Of a stretch of DNA of 64,000 bases, positions 53,501 through 58,148 are shown one piece after another. A program made the translations under genes and the position numbers. The notes under the pieces are model-generated. The model had not been told where the DNA came from, searched no databases, and worked only from the letters and a program-made list of their open reading frames with translations. Source of the DNA: Ostrinia nubilalis (lineage: Eukaryota > Arthropoda > Insecta > Lepidoptera > Crambidae); contig NC_087105.1 in assembly GCF_963855985.1 (NCBI RefSeq), positions 9,178,501 to 9,242,500 of the forward strand, given 5' to 3'. Each line of letters opens with the position of its first letter. The stretch's first letter is position 1.

Positions 53501-56428
53501 CGCGACGAGCGTTCTGTAAACAACTGTCAGTGCTGCCGACGATCCACAGGTGTACCTCAACTTTTACTCAGATAGTTCTTAACCCAAGGCAGTAAGGTTG
53601 AAATAAAACGCTAGATGATATTTTATCATTGCTGTAAAACGCTATAACAAACAACGGAATGGAATTTCGGTGTCAATACTCTTGAATGAACGTTCTTTTT
53701 TTACATTTGGCAGGCACTAGCCAAAACTTGAAGCAGGTATAATACATACTAAACTATACATAGATATAACACAGTATTGGGTTTTTAAAGCCGGAAAGTA
53801 AAAACAAGGTGATGTTGTGCCCTGAACACAAACAATATCATTCTCTTTACTAAAACAACGCTGCTACCGTTGTAGGAGGTGTCAGGTATACCCTCAATAC
53901 CTGATAACTACCAGATTCATTCGTGCTCAGGGCACTATGGTCAAGAAAACTATACACGACTATTTATAATTTTAAGATCTAGATGGAAATTATACCAAGG
54001 GCGAGGTAAAAAACGTAAAACTTTCCCAAAGCTGATGTTACCTATCCTTATCCTATATCTTTCATAGTACATTTTGTTGTTGTTTTCTATTTATAATAAT
54101 AACCGTTTGTCTGGTATCCATAGAACAGGCATTGCTTAGTTTGGGACAAGATGGCGCAGTGTAATAATATCCAAGGATATACTTTTATTTTCTTTATAAG
54201 CAGACACACATATTATAATTTATATACCAATAAAGACCCACATTATTACAGTTAATTTCCAAAAACAAAGCAGACACGATCTCTTGTATTATATTCAGAG
54301 CTGAATAAATATTCATGGAGTGAGACAGAATTCCGTGAGGTTTACAAAATAAACAGGAAATGAACAACTGGGTTCTCGAAAATCTTTTGCCTTTCTTTTT
54401 ATTCCAACAATGAGTCCGCCCTTTGATATTTCAATGAGTATTGCGAAATACGTTTATATCCTGCCAGCTATATAAAAAATCTGTCTGTTTGTTACCATGA
54501 AAAGAATATAAAAGACCGGTCATCATTATCCTACTAATCTAGACACGCGGTAGTGTGTCCAGCCAAGTTCAAGTAACAGTACTGGCGAGCAGCACCGTTT
54601 GTAATATTAAAATATTATAAAACAAAGTCGCTTTCCTGTCTGTCTGTCCCTATGTATGCTAATATCTTCAAAACTACGCAACGGATTTTAATGCGGTTTT
54701 TTTAATAGATAGAGTGATTCATGAGGAAGGTTTATATGTATTTAGCACCCGTGCGAAGTCAGGTCGGGTCGCTAGTAGGCTATAATTTATAACGATCTGT
54801 GACAAACTAAATTTCACGCTGGCGAAGCCGTGGTCAAAAGCTAATAGCTAATAATTAGAGTTAATATAGTGGGTTAAAAACATTTTAAGCTGTTTCCAAT
54901 AAAGATGTTTTAGGTCTGAAAAGCCAACTAACTACTCGTATATTTTAATTCAGTACAATGTTTGTGTAATATAATGTTCTAACTAAAGTTTCAAGTCCAG
55001 TTGGTTTTAAGTAAACTCATCTATCCTTCTCAGATTTCGCGAGTAACTAAAATCCATCCATCTCTCACGTTTTTATAAACTTTAAACAACAACAAACTTT
55101 GTAAATGCGCTAAGATTCCAATGAATTTAAGAGGCTTTCGGAAAGTAAAAAACCGATTTATAGAGTTATAGAGTTTCGTATCGGAACTTTATAGTTTACC
55201 GCAAACTTAAATAGCATCGAATTTCAACCTTAACTGGTCGACTTAAGTTCTAATGGATTACTTGACTCTGAATTTCTAGACATAACTTTGCATCTGCGTG
55301 GTTTGCTTCCCTTTAGCCCAGGTGCAGGTTAGGCTATATTTCAGACAGATCTACCTATCTTGCGGTGGAAGCACTAACTTGTTCGAACTTTGCTCCGCTT
55401 CGAATAGGTTTCGAATTAGAAGTGTTGGATAGTGGTCGTTAAATTCGACATTTAAGACTAGAAGTCATCGTAAGGCAGTAGAAATCGACACTTAAGACGA
55501 CCATGATTGATGTTAGGGCATTTTAAAACTTCAATATTAAGGGATAAGGTACCTAATAAAACCTAGCCCTTAAGGCCCATTCCAAAAAACAGGCCTCTTT
55601 ATTTGCAGACCTTATAAAAAACGACCTTCAGACAAACATAGCGAGTGCTGAGAAAAAGTCAGAATAAACTTAGCCACCACTGTTTCAGGAAAAAAGTTAG
55701 CCAATAAGTAAATCAAAAAAGTGCTGACTGGGCTGAACGAAAGAAATAGACGATAGCTGATTGCTTTGGGTCGCCCCAGAGGTCAATGGATCTTCATGTT
55801 CAGCAATGTCTGTGGCCTAATTAATGGTTGCTAATTAACTAAGCAAAGTTATCAAAGTAATGCGTGTCTGGCAAAATGAAAATGAGTTTTCGTTTTCAAC
55901 TTCAAAATTTTCACAACCAGCCCGGGGGTAATTATTGATTTTCGAGTCGATTTTTCTCTTTTCACTATGACAATCATTTTCTTTTCTCTATGAATGACGA
56001 ACATCCTCTTTTTTTCTATGACAAACATAATCTTTTTTCTATGACAAACATTCTCTTTTCTATAAGACGAATTTTCTCTTTTCTTTAAGACTAACATTCT
56101 CTTTTCTCTAGGACGAAATTTCTTTTTTCTCCAGGACGAAAAGTTATTTTTTCTAATACTACAAAAAAAAGTTACAATTCCCCTTACAACTTGCTCTAAG
56201 TAGGCAAACTGGAGTAAAGTTAAGTACTTACCGATTACAGTCAAGTTGACCCCAATATTCCTGGTCGGCGACACCAAGAAGTCGACCCTGCAGTGGTACA
56301 GCGCCTGATCCAGCTCCGTCAATCTTGAGATGGTGATGGAAGTCGGCTGCCGGTCGAGGGTTGCGGAGATCCTGGTGCCACCTGAACTGGAAGGGTTCGC
56401 CCACTGGCTCTGGTTGCGCGCGTCGTAG
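14367..56428 (-). CDS. side: Sidestep-family immunoglobulin receptor/ligand, 3' twelve exons
   Basis: Minus strand: join of 56232..56428, 46221..46331, 44704..44904, 25308..25471, 24662..24815, 23861..23991, 21650..21809, 18820..19002, 16607..16762, 15740..16012, 15080..15256, 14367..14560. That is 2101 coding bases, about 699 residues. Every intron is GT-AG and every phase agrees. Domain order: end of Ig1, Ig2, Ig3, Ig4, Ig5, FN3, one membrane helix, cytoplasmic tail. YHCRVDFLVSPTRNIGVNLT in Ig1 and GGRPPPRISW in Ig2 are hallmarks of the Sidestep family. These cell-surface ligands bind Beaten-path proteins and guide motor axons. Which of the insect paralogues (side to side-VIII) this is cannot be told from the sequence alone. 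The 5' exons were not found up to 64000. Confidence 0.88.
14561..15079. other. sidestep intron between membrane and tail exons
   Basis: A+T-rich intron sequence; no further feature seen. Confidence 0.5.
15080..15256 (-). CDS. side: sidestep exon: transmembrane segment
   Basis: Encodes VGISVGAVVLVAVFIISTAL then VIRLARRPRLK. This is one hydrophobic helix followed by a basic stop-transfer run, which fixes a type I topology with the Ig domains outside. The juxtamembrane tail continues VIQVLQLDDVTQYIDTIAG. Acceptor CATTCCAG, donor GTAAAT. Confidence 0.9.
15740..16012 (-). CDS. side: sidestep exon: FN3 domain, second part
   Basis: Begins VENATYYEVSVWRMSPSNSS and includes AACNRYGCSDPLLLRPTE, which matches the conserved AAN-x-xG-x-S strand of the Sidestep FN3 domain. 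The stretch between these two is roughly 20 residues longer than I would expect. Acceptor TTTTGCAG, donor GTGAGT; phases agree. Confidence 0.85.
16258..16375. mobile_element. MITE family A, copy 2
   Basis: Same termini as the element at 408-531 (AGGCTGAGTTG and TGCAACCCAGCCT), in a sidestep intron. Confidence 0.8.
16607..16762 (-). CDS. side: sidestep exon: end of Ig5 and start of FN3
   Basis: GTLKVTCEASNGIASQYQPC supplies the second cysteine of Ig5. QCDLAYEHGEFQMRCIPG opens the FN3 domain in the usual Sidestep manner. Acceptor TTTAACAG, donor GTAAGA. Confidence 0.9.
16763..17690. other. sidestep intron, no gene
   Basis: Nothing coding seen. An imperfect hairpin at about 17352-17412 pairs AGGATCTACAACTTGAC with GTCAAGCTGTAGATCCT. 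Confidence 0.45.
17691..17815 (-). pseudogene. Ig5 partial exon copy 7 (most distal)
   Basis: Unlike copies 1-6, this copy keeps the LPPPDTYFWHVQ region. The Ig5 cysteine is replaced (IRAKD where the real exon has IRCNA). About 33 bases before the donor are deleted, so it reads SHLKS and then GTAAGT. Confidence 0.8.
17844..17970 (-). pseudogene. Ig5 partial exon copy 6
   Basis: The conserved Trp codon of YFWHVQ is TGA, a stop. Splice donor GTAAAT retained. Confidence 0.8.
18009..18125 (-). pseudogene. Ig5 partial exon copy 5
   Basis: Five bases are lost near 18068 in the SDVQHL stretch, shifting the frame. Donor GTAAGT retained. Confidence 0.8.
18169..18292 (-). pseudogene. Ig5 partial exon copy 4
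   Basis: The conserved Trp is TGA and the next His is Tyr (tga tac). Donor GTAAGT retained. The stop change matches copy 6, which is not adjacent. Confidence 0.8.
18329..18449 (-). pseudogene. Ig5 partial exon copy 3
   Basis: Reads SFFWHVQPANSDVQHLTTGS through to the donor GTAAGA without a stop. One base has been lost upstream of SFFW compared with copies 1 and 2, so its entry frame differs. Confidence 0.8.
18492..18613 (-). pseudogene. Ig5 partial exon copy 2
   Basis: Open frame IRCKPASFFWHVQPANSDVQ to LVQITGPLVG, donor GTAAGT. It lacks the RGLPTPD segment and the whole 5' third of the real exon. Confidence 0.8.
18656..18777 (-). pseudogene. Ig5 partial exon copy 1
   Basis: Closest to the real exon. 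Open frame IRCKPASFFWHVQPANSDVQ to AQITGPLVG, with donor GTTAGT. The best upstream acceptor-like site (TGCACAG) would create TAA with the preceding exon's last base. A weaker AG (AAGCCAG) enters in the correct phase but would skip the Ig cysteine. Confidence 0.8.
18820..19002 (-). CDS. side: sidestep exon: first part of Ig5
   Basis: YPPECAERGVVLVKETIRCN then ARGLPTPDTYFWHVQPANSD, with the Ig cysteine and core tryptophan present. Acceptor TCTTGCAG, donor GTAAGT, phases 1 and 1. Read-through of the donor would add GKFQNKFLHSAQN and then stop. Seven partial copies follow downstream. Confidence 0.9.
19563..20883. mobile_element. 1.3 kb TIR element with TATA flanks
   Basis: Perfect 24-bp termini (GGTGTACCAGAATCTCATGG plus CAAA) with TATA immediately outside both ends (19559-19562 and 20884-20887). 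No transposase seen, so non-autonomous. A second element (20084-20522) is inserted inside it. Confidence 0.8.
20084..20522. mobile_element. 439-bp TIR element nested in the 1.3 kb element
   Basis: Perfect 16-bp termini CAGGGTGGAATTTTGT, flanked by TATA on both sides. Inner inverted blocks (AACATTCCTTTATTTTTGAA and its complement). Being inside 19563-20883, it is the younger of the two. Confidence 0.8.
21306..21427. mobile_element. MITE family A, copy 3
   Basis: GACTGAGTTGCACTACC to GTGCAACCCAGCCT; diverged from the family termini by a few bases. Confidence 0.75.
21650..21809 (-). CDS. side: sidestep exon: end of Ig4
   Basis: SSSLQIEETTRRHAGRYSCA then ASNAVGETRADPVNITVH, the standard G-x-Y-x-C-x-A-x-N strand of an Ig domain. 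Donor GTGAGT, acceptor TTTTAG. Confidence 0.9.
22881..23001. mobile_element. MITE family A, copy 4
   Basis: AGTCTGAGTTGCACCACC to GGTGCAACCCAGCCCT, same core as the other copies. Confidence 0.75.
23703..23800 (-). mobile_element. RTE-type LINE 3' fragment
   Basis: Plus-strand text GGACGTCCACTGCTGAACAT, then AGGCCTCCCCCAATG and GGTAGCGGCCTGCGTCCAGC. On the minus strand this encodes the conserved LINE end RWMQAA...LGEAYVQQW. Truncated at both ends. Confidence 0.75.
23861..23991 (-). CDS. side: sidestep exon: start of Ig4
   Basis: YSPIVEISRVDDGSLTEVVE then LDTLSLKCEVKANPPVDKFK and WYFN: first cysteine, the ANPP turn and the core tryptophan, all typical of the fourth Sidestep Ig domain. Acceptor TTCACAG, donor GTAAGT. 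Confidence 0.92.
24292..24372 (-). pseudogene. Ig3 partial exon copy B
   Basis: Copies the 3' end of the Ig3 exon with its GTAAGT donor. It lacks the stretch coding for GATLACVAT, so the Ig cysteine is gone. The flank GTCTACACTAGGAATGGAAG also recurs beside copy A. Confidence 0.85.
24426..24535 (-). pseudogene. Ig3 partial exon copy A
   Basis: Open frame TVVDNGATLACVATNPAMAP to DVITLNVT, then a GTAAGT donor. It is nearly identical to the real exon's 3' two-thirds, but the first third and the acceptor are missing. Confidence 0.85.
24662..24815 (-). CDS. side: sidestep exon: end of Ig3
   Basis: SWSNSSRISVSFLELTPTVV then DNGATLACVATNPAMAPSRG. The second Ig3 cysteine is in the DNG-x-x-L-x-C strand. 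Acceptor TTCTTGCAG, donor GTAAGT. Two partial copies lie just downstream. Confidence 0.92.
25308..25471 (-). CDS. side: sidestep exon: start of Ig3
   Basis: LPAYNVSIYFVEGTVLDVLQ then TGKTALVKCIAHGAYPQPDL and AWWMD, with the first Ig cysteine and core tryptophan. Ends in phase 0, matching the next exon. Acceptor TTCTTCCAG, donor GTGAGA. Confidence 0.92.
25547..25703. mobile_element. Foldback MITE (AGGCTTGATTTCCTCC termini)
   Basis: AGGCTTGATTTCCTCCTACG at the left and its complement at the right, around a G+C-rich core. It abuts another MITE at 25706. Confidence 0.75.
25706..25854. mobile_element. MITE family B, copy 1
   Basis: Termini GTGCGAGTTTACATCAAA and TTTGATGTAAACTCACAC. The core CGCCCCTAGCGGGAAA recurs in two tandem elements at 61365 and 61535. 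Confidence 0.7.
25855..28962. other. sidestep intron 3, proximal part, no gene
   Basis: No coding exon. A perfect 15-bp hairpin lies at 26140-26173. A LINE tail with GACAAAGGCCTCCCCCATGG lies near 26985-27048. The rest is A+T-rich and featureless to me. Confidence 0.45.
28963..29171 (+). mobile_element. Non-autonomous Helitron, GACTGACTGA type
   Basis: A|TCTAAATAATAAC start, a GACTGACTGACTGACTGA run, and an end at CGCGGGCGGTCGCTAG|T. Same family as 44461-44679, about 56617-56838 and 62637-62858. Confidence 0.7.
29560..29756. mobile_element. hAT MITE with perfect 8-bp target duplication
   Basis: Termini CAGTATTTTTCAACCC and GGTTGAAAAACACTG. Exact target duplication ATCTAAGG at 29552-29559 and 29757-29764. 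Internal GGGGGTCGCGACCCAC is typical of hAT miniature elements. Confidence 0.88.
29985..30080 (+). mobile_element. RTE-type LINE 3' tail
   Basis: GGCCGCCACCAACCGGCCAT, then GGGGGAAGCCTATGTACAGC, ending in an ATGATGATGATGA microsatellite, the usual 3' end of RTE elements. Confidence 0.75.
30841..30959. mobile_element. MITE family A, copy 5
   Basis: AGGCTGAGTTGCACCACC to ATGGTGCAACTCAGCCT, flanked by TA. Confidence 0.8.
31610..36721 (-). CDS. Helitron Rep/helicase transposase
   Basis: Uninterrupted 1703-codon frame. In order: a basic N-terminus; twelve 23-residue repeats (residues about 44-319); a Cys-rich finger (CNQCQAKKWK...CC); the Rep nuclease with GRPDLFITFTCNPEWPEI, the metal-binding HAH in LPHAHILLWL (about 785) and the catalytic tyrosine region YICKYIHKG (about 925); then a PIF1-type superfamily 1B helicase with Walker A DAPGGTGKTF (about 1275), LIIWDECTM, GDFRQTLPV and a C-terminal QGQTF...YVALSR. 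Together these are diagnostic for rolling-circle Helitron transposases. No stop or frameshift was found, so it may still be active. The start is the first ATG of the frame. Confidence 0.95.
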   Translation of the reverse strand: MPRKRSQLSRQSATAKRLRLLRSNETEDEIMHRLATQREINEQNRARETSVERTQRLASQNSRTSANRQRESSTERSQRLASQNSRTLANRERETSAERSQRLAAQMSITFTNRERETSSERSQRLAAQNSRTSANRERETSAERSQRLAAQMSLTFTNRERETSAERSQRLAAQNSRTSANRDRETNAERSQRLAAQNSRTSANRERETSAERSQRLAAQMSLTFTNRERETSAERSQRLAAQNSRTSANRDRETNAERSQRLASQNSRTSANRDRETSAERSQRLATQNSRTLANRQRESSAERSHRIAEQNSRSAMNRTRREHNLLNSAFAYDFNLDYFVLNDIDIGRMDKICNQCQAKKWKAEAPGLCCSSGKINIGKIPAPTSVLKELISGAHPSSKHFLNHSRKYNTLFQMTSFGAKEIREGNFMPTFKVQGQVYHLVGNLLPAEGAQPEFLQIYFVSHADQVSLRSNLNPTLQIDLIDALQKYLYENNTYIQSFKYNLENRPVSDLKLIIHADVKPVNDHRGRYNVPIVDEVAVLLIDEDKGPRDIVLNARDGQLQRVSELHRSYDPLQYPLLFPSGNDGYCINIPQQNGAAVPKTVSCMQFYAFRLMVRIDDFNSLHYFKGLFNQYCVDMAAKMISERLDFIKRNQKKLRAEEYIHLRDAVNNDGNIDASNIGQHVILPSSFTGSPRYMNEKSQDAMTFVRKFGRPDLFITFTCNPEWPEIKNELLPDQKSYDRHDLVSRVFHLKLKKMIDLLTKKHIFGPTQAFVYSVEWQKRGLPHAHILLWLTNKVQPDSIDEIISAEIPDKHQDPMLHNIIIKNMIHGPCGFHNPTSPCMKENICSKKYPKSFISETQTGDDGYPTYRRRSPDNGGNTGIVRVKGTDMSVDNRWVVPYNPVLSRSFNAHINVEFCQSVKAIKYICKYIHKGSDQATFTLQNMNDEVEKYLNGRYISSSEAFWRIFQFSIHERFPAVIHLAVHLENGQRIYFNNENLQERVNNPPQTTLTAFFDLCRRDVFAKTLLYQEVPQYYTWERNTFSRRKRGQDVDGFPGVKKDTALGRVYNVHPTQTECFYLRILLQHVRGPTSFEDLKTVDGIILQTYQAACKKLGLLEGDHHWENTLSDAVLSEPATKLRELFTIILIFCQPSDPFEIWIKFRNDLCEDILNRNRNENQDMTLQFDDNMYNEGLMMIEDKIHEMCDKSLTDFGLPASNRNNSNSNMDPLEEALRKPHDINKLSDYISENEPKLVDDQLTAYDCVLNSVRLNEGKIFFLDAPGGTGKTFVTNLILAKVRSEEKLALAVASSGIAATLLAGGRTAHSTFKLPLTVTLQKDSVCSIRKNGPLGKVLQDVSLIIWDECTMIHRAHVEALDRTLRDIRSSDKIMGGITVMFAGDFRQTLPVIVRGTRADIVKSCLKTSPLWKFVHTLKLSTNMRAHLGGGNTNFPLKLLLIGDGKVPHSENKIEIDGDLGEKVTNVEDLISKVYPDVVHIETKDYQWMCQRAILAARNSTVDDINNLILGKLPGDSIEFMSIDGVMDQEDAVHYPREFLNSLQPSGLPPHLLKLKIGTPIVLLRNLKPPNLCNGTRLQVKFLRDNLIGATVLTGSAVGQTVLIPRIPMIPTDLPFTFKRIQFPVKVSFAVTINKAQGQTFKQVGIDLRQECFSHGQLYVALSRSGSGVNQYLLLPREKKTKNIVYAEVL
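35765..36592 (-). repeat. Twelve 69-bp coding repeats in the Helitron transposase
   Basis: Consensus NRERETSAERSQRLAAQNSR plus TSA. A subset of units (3, 5 and 8) carries QMSxTFT instead of QNSRTSA, so the array evolves by multi-unit duplication. Highly charged and probably helical. Confidence 0.92.
36815..37160 (-). repeat. Three 113-bp repeats in the Helitron 5' region
   Basis: Three tandem copies, each holding TTTACATAAG...AAATTAAC and ACTGAAATAAAACTTCTTCA, ending CTAATAAGTTTCACGGTAA. They lie directly upstream of the transposase start, where promoter or leader sequence is expected. Confidence 0.75.
37851..37893. repeat. (CAAA)n microsatellite
   Basis: About ten copies of the tetranucleotide, inside the 5' end of the Helitron. 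Confidence 0.95.
37923..39493. other. Intron sequence between two transposons
   Basis: An RTE LINE 3' tail on the plus strand at about 39009-39113 (GGCGCTGGATGCAGGCCGCC, ATGATGATGTT). A small open frame at 38120-38380 and a separate ATG reading MDEDTDSASEQIIYRP near 38351 are not recognised. They could be the start of a decayed transposase. Confidence 0.4.
40438..40560 (+). repeat. SINE-like interspersed repeat fragment
   Basis: GTCAGTGCTGAGAAGAAGCA, GCGCAAG; the same family as 2520-2625. Confidence 0.5.
40800..42240 (-). mobile_element. Decayed non-LTR retrotransposon (RT 3' part, RNase H, C-terminal finger)
   Basis: Minus-strand frames broken by stops and shifts. From 42240 downwards: LDNKLNWASHVENKIKMA, typical of the end of a Jockey/R1-group RT; MRTTPSTSLEYLLNLRSLDL; an RNase H end WIKGHSNSLGNDAADELARR (41250-41340); and a finger-like CRRCMEAEEKPQHVHKECRS (about 40895-41000). 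Dead, 5'-truncated. Confidence 0.85.
43673..43986. mobile_element. hAT element with perfect 8-bp target duplication
   Basis: TAGGGTTGCCAGGT and ACCTGGCAACCCTA termini. CTTGCAAA occurs at 43665-43672 and 43987-43994. GCCGGACAT-like subterminal motifs recur inside. Non-autonomous, 314 bases. Confidence 0.9.
44461..44679 (+). mobile_element. Non-autonomous Helitron beside the Ig2 exon
   Basis: A|TCTATCTAATTATTATAAAA start, a GACTGACTGACTCACTCACT run, and an end at CGCGGGCGGCCGCTAG|T. The element ends 22 bases from the splice donor of the 44704-44904 exon (donor at 44702-44703), which is intact. Confidence 0.85.
44704..44904 (-). CDS. side: sidestep exon: main part of Ig2
   Basis: GRPPPRISWYSGKTLVDASD, then VRENELYLPLTRDNAAELTC and RASNTHLRPPIEASLDIELY. 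The GRPPP turn, core Trp, L-x-R-D-x-x-A-E-L-T-C and ASN are characteristic of Sidestep Ig2. Acceptor CCCCCAG, donor GTAAGT. Confidence 0.95.
45782..46034 (-). mobile_element. RTE-type LINE 3' end
   Basis: Minus strand encodes the LINE C-terminus in shifted frames (SRKALDAGRYQPC; LGEAYVQQWTSYG), with a (ATC)n tail at 45782. A second, shorter fragment of a related LINE lies on the plus strand at about 46063-46195. Confidence 0.8.
46221..46331 (-). CDS. side: sidestep exon: start of Ig2
   Basis: VLPSQPFFLDEVGNKVQDRI then GPYHEGDTLVLSCLVIGG: the interdomain linker, GPY-x-EG-D and first cysteine of Ig2. 111 bases, phase 1 at both ends. Acceptor TGTTTCAG, donor GTGAGC. Confidence 0.94.
46332..47137. 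other. sidestep intron 1, proximal part
   Basis: No exon seen. A small repeat with GGCTAGATGGCGCTGTGTGA lies near 46685. A related piece occurs at about 54145. Confidence 0.4.
47138..47322. mobile_element. G+C-rich foldback element
   Basis: GGTTTTAGTGTCACGCGGAC and its complement at the ends, with paired inner arms ATCTGTATGAACT / AGTTCATACAGAT. No coding capacity. Confidence 0.75.
47961..48352. mobile_element. hAT-like element with ATAATTATC palindromes
   Basis: CAGGGTTCGAAAT and ATTTCGAACCCTG termini. The 8-bp target duplication GTTTAAAA is intact on the left (47953-47960). The right copy is split by the piggyBac-like insertion at 48359. Inside the left end, ATGATAATTATC is repeated several times. 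Confidence 0.85.
48359..49280. mobile_element. piggyBac-like non-autonomous element
   Basis: TTAA at 48355-48358 and 49281-49284. Termini CCATCCGTGTACGAGGTG and CACCTCGTACAGCGAGGG are inverted copies. CGTCCCGTACCAGGTGG occurs as a direct subterminal repeat (about 48389 and 49064). No transposase frame. Confidence 0.88.
49745..49864. mobile_element. MITE family A, copy 6
   Basis: AGGCTGGGTTGCACTATC to GTGGTGCAACTCAGCCT, in sidestep intron 1. Confidence 0.75.
50298..50453. mobile_element. MITE family C, copy 1
   Basis: TAGTTCTTGCATTGCAACTC at one end, GAATTGCAACAACTA at the other, with AAGGCGAATGAGCTTTAC-type subterminal sequence. A second copy lies in the opposite orientation at 50898. Confidence 0.7.
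50701..50838. mobile_element. Foldback MITE between two family C copies
   Basis: TAAAGCCTTGATCACACGTA and its exact complement, with inner arms GGGCGAGACAGTGCTCTCG. Almost fully self-complementary. Confidence 0.8.
50898..51062. mobile_element. MITE family C, copy 2 (inverted)
   Basis: Begins CAGTTGTTGCAATTCACGAA and ends TGAGTTGCAAGAACTA, mirroring 50298-50453. Confidence 0.7.
51063..52404. other. sidestep intron 1, no gene
   Basis: No exon recognised. A Helitron-related fragment (reverse of the one near 54600) lies at about 51715-51800. Otherwise A+T-rich. Confidence 0.4.
52405..52745 (-). mobile_element. RTE-type LINE 3' fragment with 94-codon open stretch
   Basis: Minus-strand frame reads ISKLKWQWAGHIVRRTDGRW then DSKVLEWRPRTGKRSVRRPP and TRRTDDIIRVAGRR, the conserved C-terminal region of RTE-like LINEs. 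A (ATC)n tail lies at about 52405-52422. 5'-truncated. Confidence 0.85.
52746..54595. other. sidestep intron 1, no gene
   Basis: Short repeat pieces only. The motif GCAACAAAAATGTA near 52767 recurs in similar form near 53460 and 60505. Confidence 0.4.
54600..54775 (+). mobile_element. Helitron-tail fragment
   Basis: ACAAAGTCGCTTTCCTGTCT...GGGTCGGGTCGCTAG: a diverged member of the CTAG-ending Helitron group. The 5' end is not clear. Confidence 0.55.
55938..56155. repeat. Pyrimidine-rich degenerate tandem repeat
   Basis: About eight units of roughly 25-28 bases, each with CTTTTCTCTATGACAAACAT-like text. It lies about 75 bases into the intron after the Ig1 exon (donor at 56230-56231). The resulting Lys/Arg/Glu-rich minus-strand frame is an artefact. 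Confidence 0.7.
56232..56428 (-). CDS. side: sidestep exon: second part of Ig1
   Basis: YDARNQSQWANP, then RISATLDRQPTSITISRLTE and LDQALYHCRVDFLVSPTRNI, GVNLTVIG. The C-R-V-D-F...SPTRN...NLTVI strand is the clearest single mark of the Sidestep family. Acceptor CTTTACAG, donor GTAAGT. The preceding exon should end in two bases of a split codon and was not found to the right. Confidence 0.95.
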
Positions 56429-56616
56429 CTGTAAAGAAGGGACGTTTAAATGATATTCATAACATGGTATAAAGTAATAATGTAAACAAATGAGAATATC
56501 ATTAGAACCATATGATAGTAATCCTTCGCAGAAGTGACAATAAGCGGAATGGTAGAAACCAGTGGCGACCACGAACTGAAAGACGCAGTGAAGGTCTCCC
56601 ACTCCGTGAACCTACG

Positions 56617-56838
56617 ATATTATACAATATTATATTAATACGATATTATATACAAAGGTGACTGACTGACATAGTGATCTATCAACGCACAGCCCAAACC
56701 ACTGGACGGATCGGGCTGAAATTTGCAGGTAGATGTTATGACGTAAGCATCCGCTAAGAAAGGATTTTACGAAACTGGGTGGAGTTTCTAAGGGGGTAAA
56801 ACGGGATTCATGCGTACGAAGTCGCGGGCGGCCGCTAG
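56617..56838 (+). mobile_element. Non-autonomous Helitron, GACTGACTGA type
   Basis: AAAGGTGACTGACTGACATA through CGCGGGCGGCCGCTAG|T. Closest to 28963-29171. The 5' end is approximate. Confidence 0.7.
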
Positions 56839-58148
56839 TAAGATATAAAAGTGTGAGCTGGTCAGCTGGTTGATCGTAGGAAAAGATAAGACAGGAAAAT
56901 ATTGCTGCTCTAGTTGACGTTCTGCAAAGTAAAGGGCGTGTTTTGGCGCCTAGATAGGAGCTTGTTTTTGTAATTATTCCGAATTTGCATACGAGTGTAG
57001 ATAAGCTAACAAGCTACACGCCCTCTGCGTTCGAGAATGTTCGAGAAAAGGTTCGTGCACGCGCTTTCGGCTTATTCGCGATATCGTGTAAGCTCTTATG
57101 CTAAATCGCGCTTATCTACAAGAGCCTTAGCGTATCATAGAGAAGACTTGCTTTCACAACTGGCTATAGCGTGAAGAGTAGAGGCAAAATCCTCAATTTG
57201 CCATTCGTAAAAGGAGAAGATCGTGCTGATGATGATTATGGTAATAAAGATAGTTCTATAAAGTTTGTAACGTATGATTACGTCATTATTATGATAAACA
57301 ACCGTGTTCTATTATTGGCTACGATTCTTACGACTATTGAAATGAAAAAGAAAAATACAGAATTTTCATTTGATATCTTCTTGAAAGAATACATAATGCT
57401 ATAATAAGCTGATAACGATTTGTCTCTTTGACAGTATTTGTGATACAAAGGACAGTGTTGTAGCAAAATTATCAATATTGAAACATAAAGTAAAGTGCCT
57501 TTTATTTTCTAAATTTATACCATGTCTTAGTTACGGAGACGAGCGCTCATCAGGTGAAAACGATCTCGTATAAGCTACACGTATTTTATCTTCGAAGTAG
57601 ACATTAAGTATTATTAAAGAAGCGCAATATAAAGGCAAAATGTGTCACTATATTTTTAAAGAGACATAAAACGGTGATAAAGTTTCTTGCGCTGCTTATT
57701 CCGAATACGGGACACTTTTTTGTCCCGAAACAGGAGTAATTAAAGGAGATTTCGTTTTCAGTGTACCTACTAGACTATAGACGATTAAATTAAAAGTTTT
57801 TCAGTTCGTACTTTTATAACTATACAAACTTGTTAAAATCAGTCAGGCTAATAAATAGGTAGGTTATTTTAAGTAAAATTACCTACGAGCAATATTCATT
57901 GTTCAATTTGTAATTGCGTTCTCGAAAACGGCTTTAACAATTTCAAAGAAGAAGCGAATTAGAGGTAAACAGAGGTTAAAAATCAATCTAAGTAGGTCCA
58001 ATTTCTGTGGAAATTCGTTTTCCAGTGAAGCTCGGTCGGTACTGAACTACTGAGGCTTAAGAGCGAAGGGGTGAAGAAACTTTTTGAGTAGCTTATTAAG
58101 TGTTAGGCGCAGCTGTTCCGAGTTTCGAACTGCAACGTTTGGTGTTGT
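56839..58148. other. sidestep intron or upstream DNA, no gene
   Basis: Searched for the missing 5' Ig1 exon and signal peptide without success. A reversed SINE-like piece lies near 57690-57750. Confidence 0.4.

Noticed and set aside
55852..56200. Lys/Arg-rich minus-strand protein
   Set aside because: Produced by translating the pyrimidine-rich tandem repeat; not a gene.
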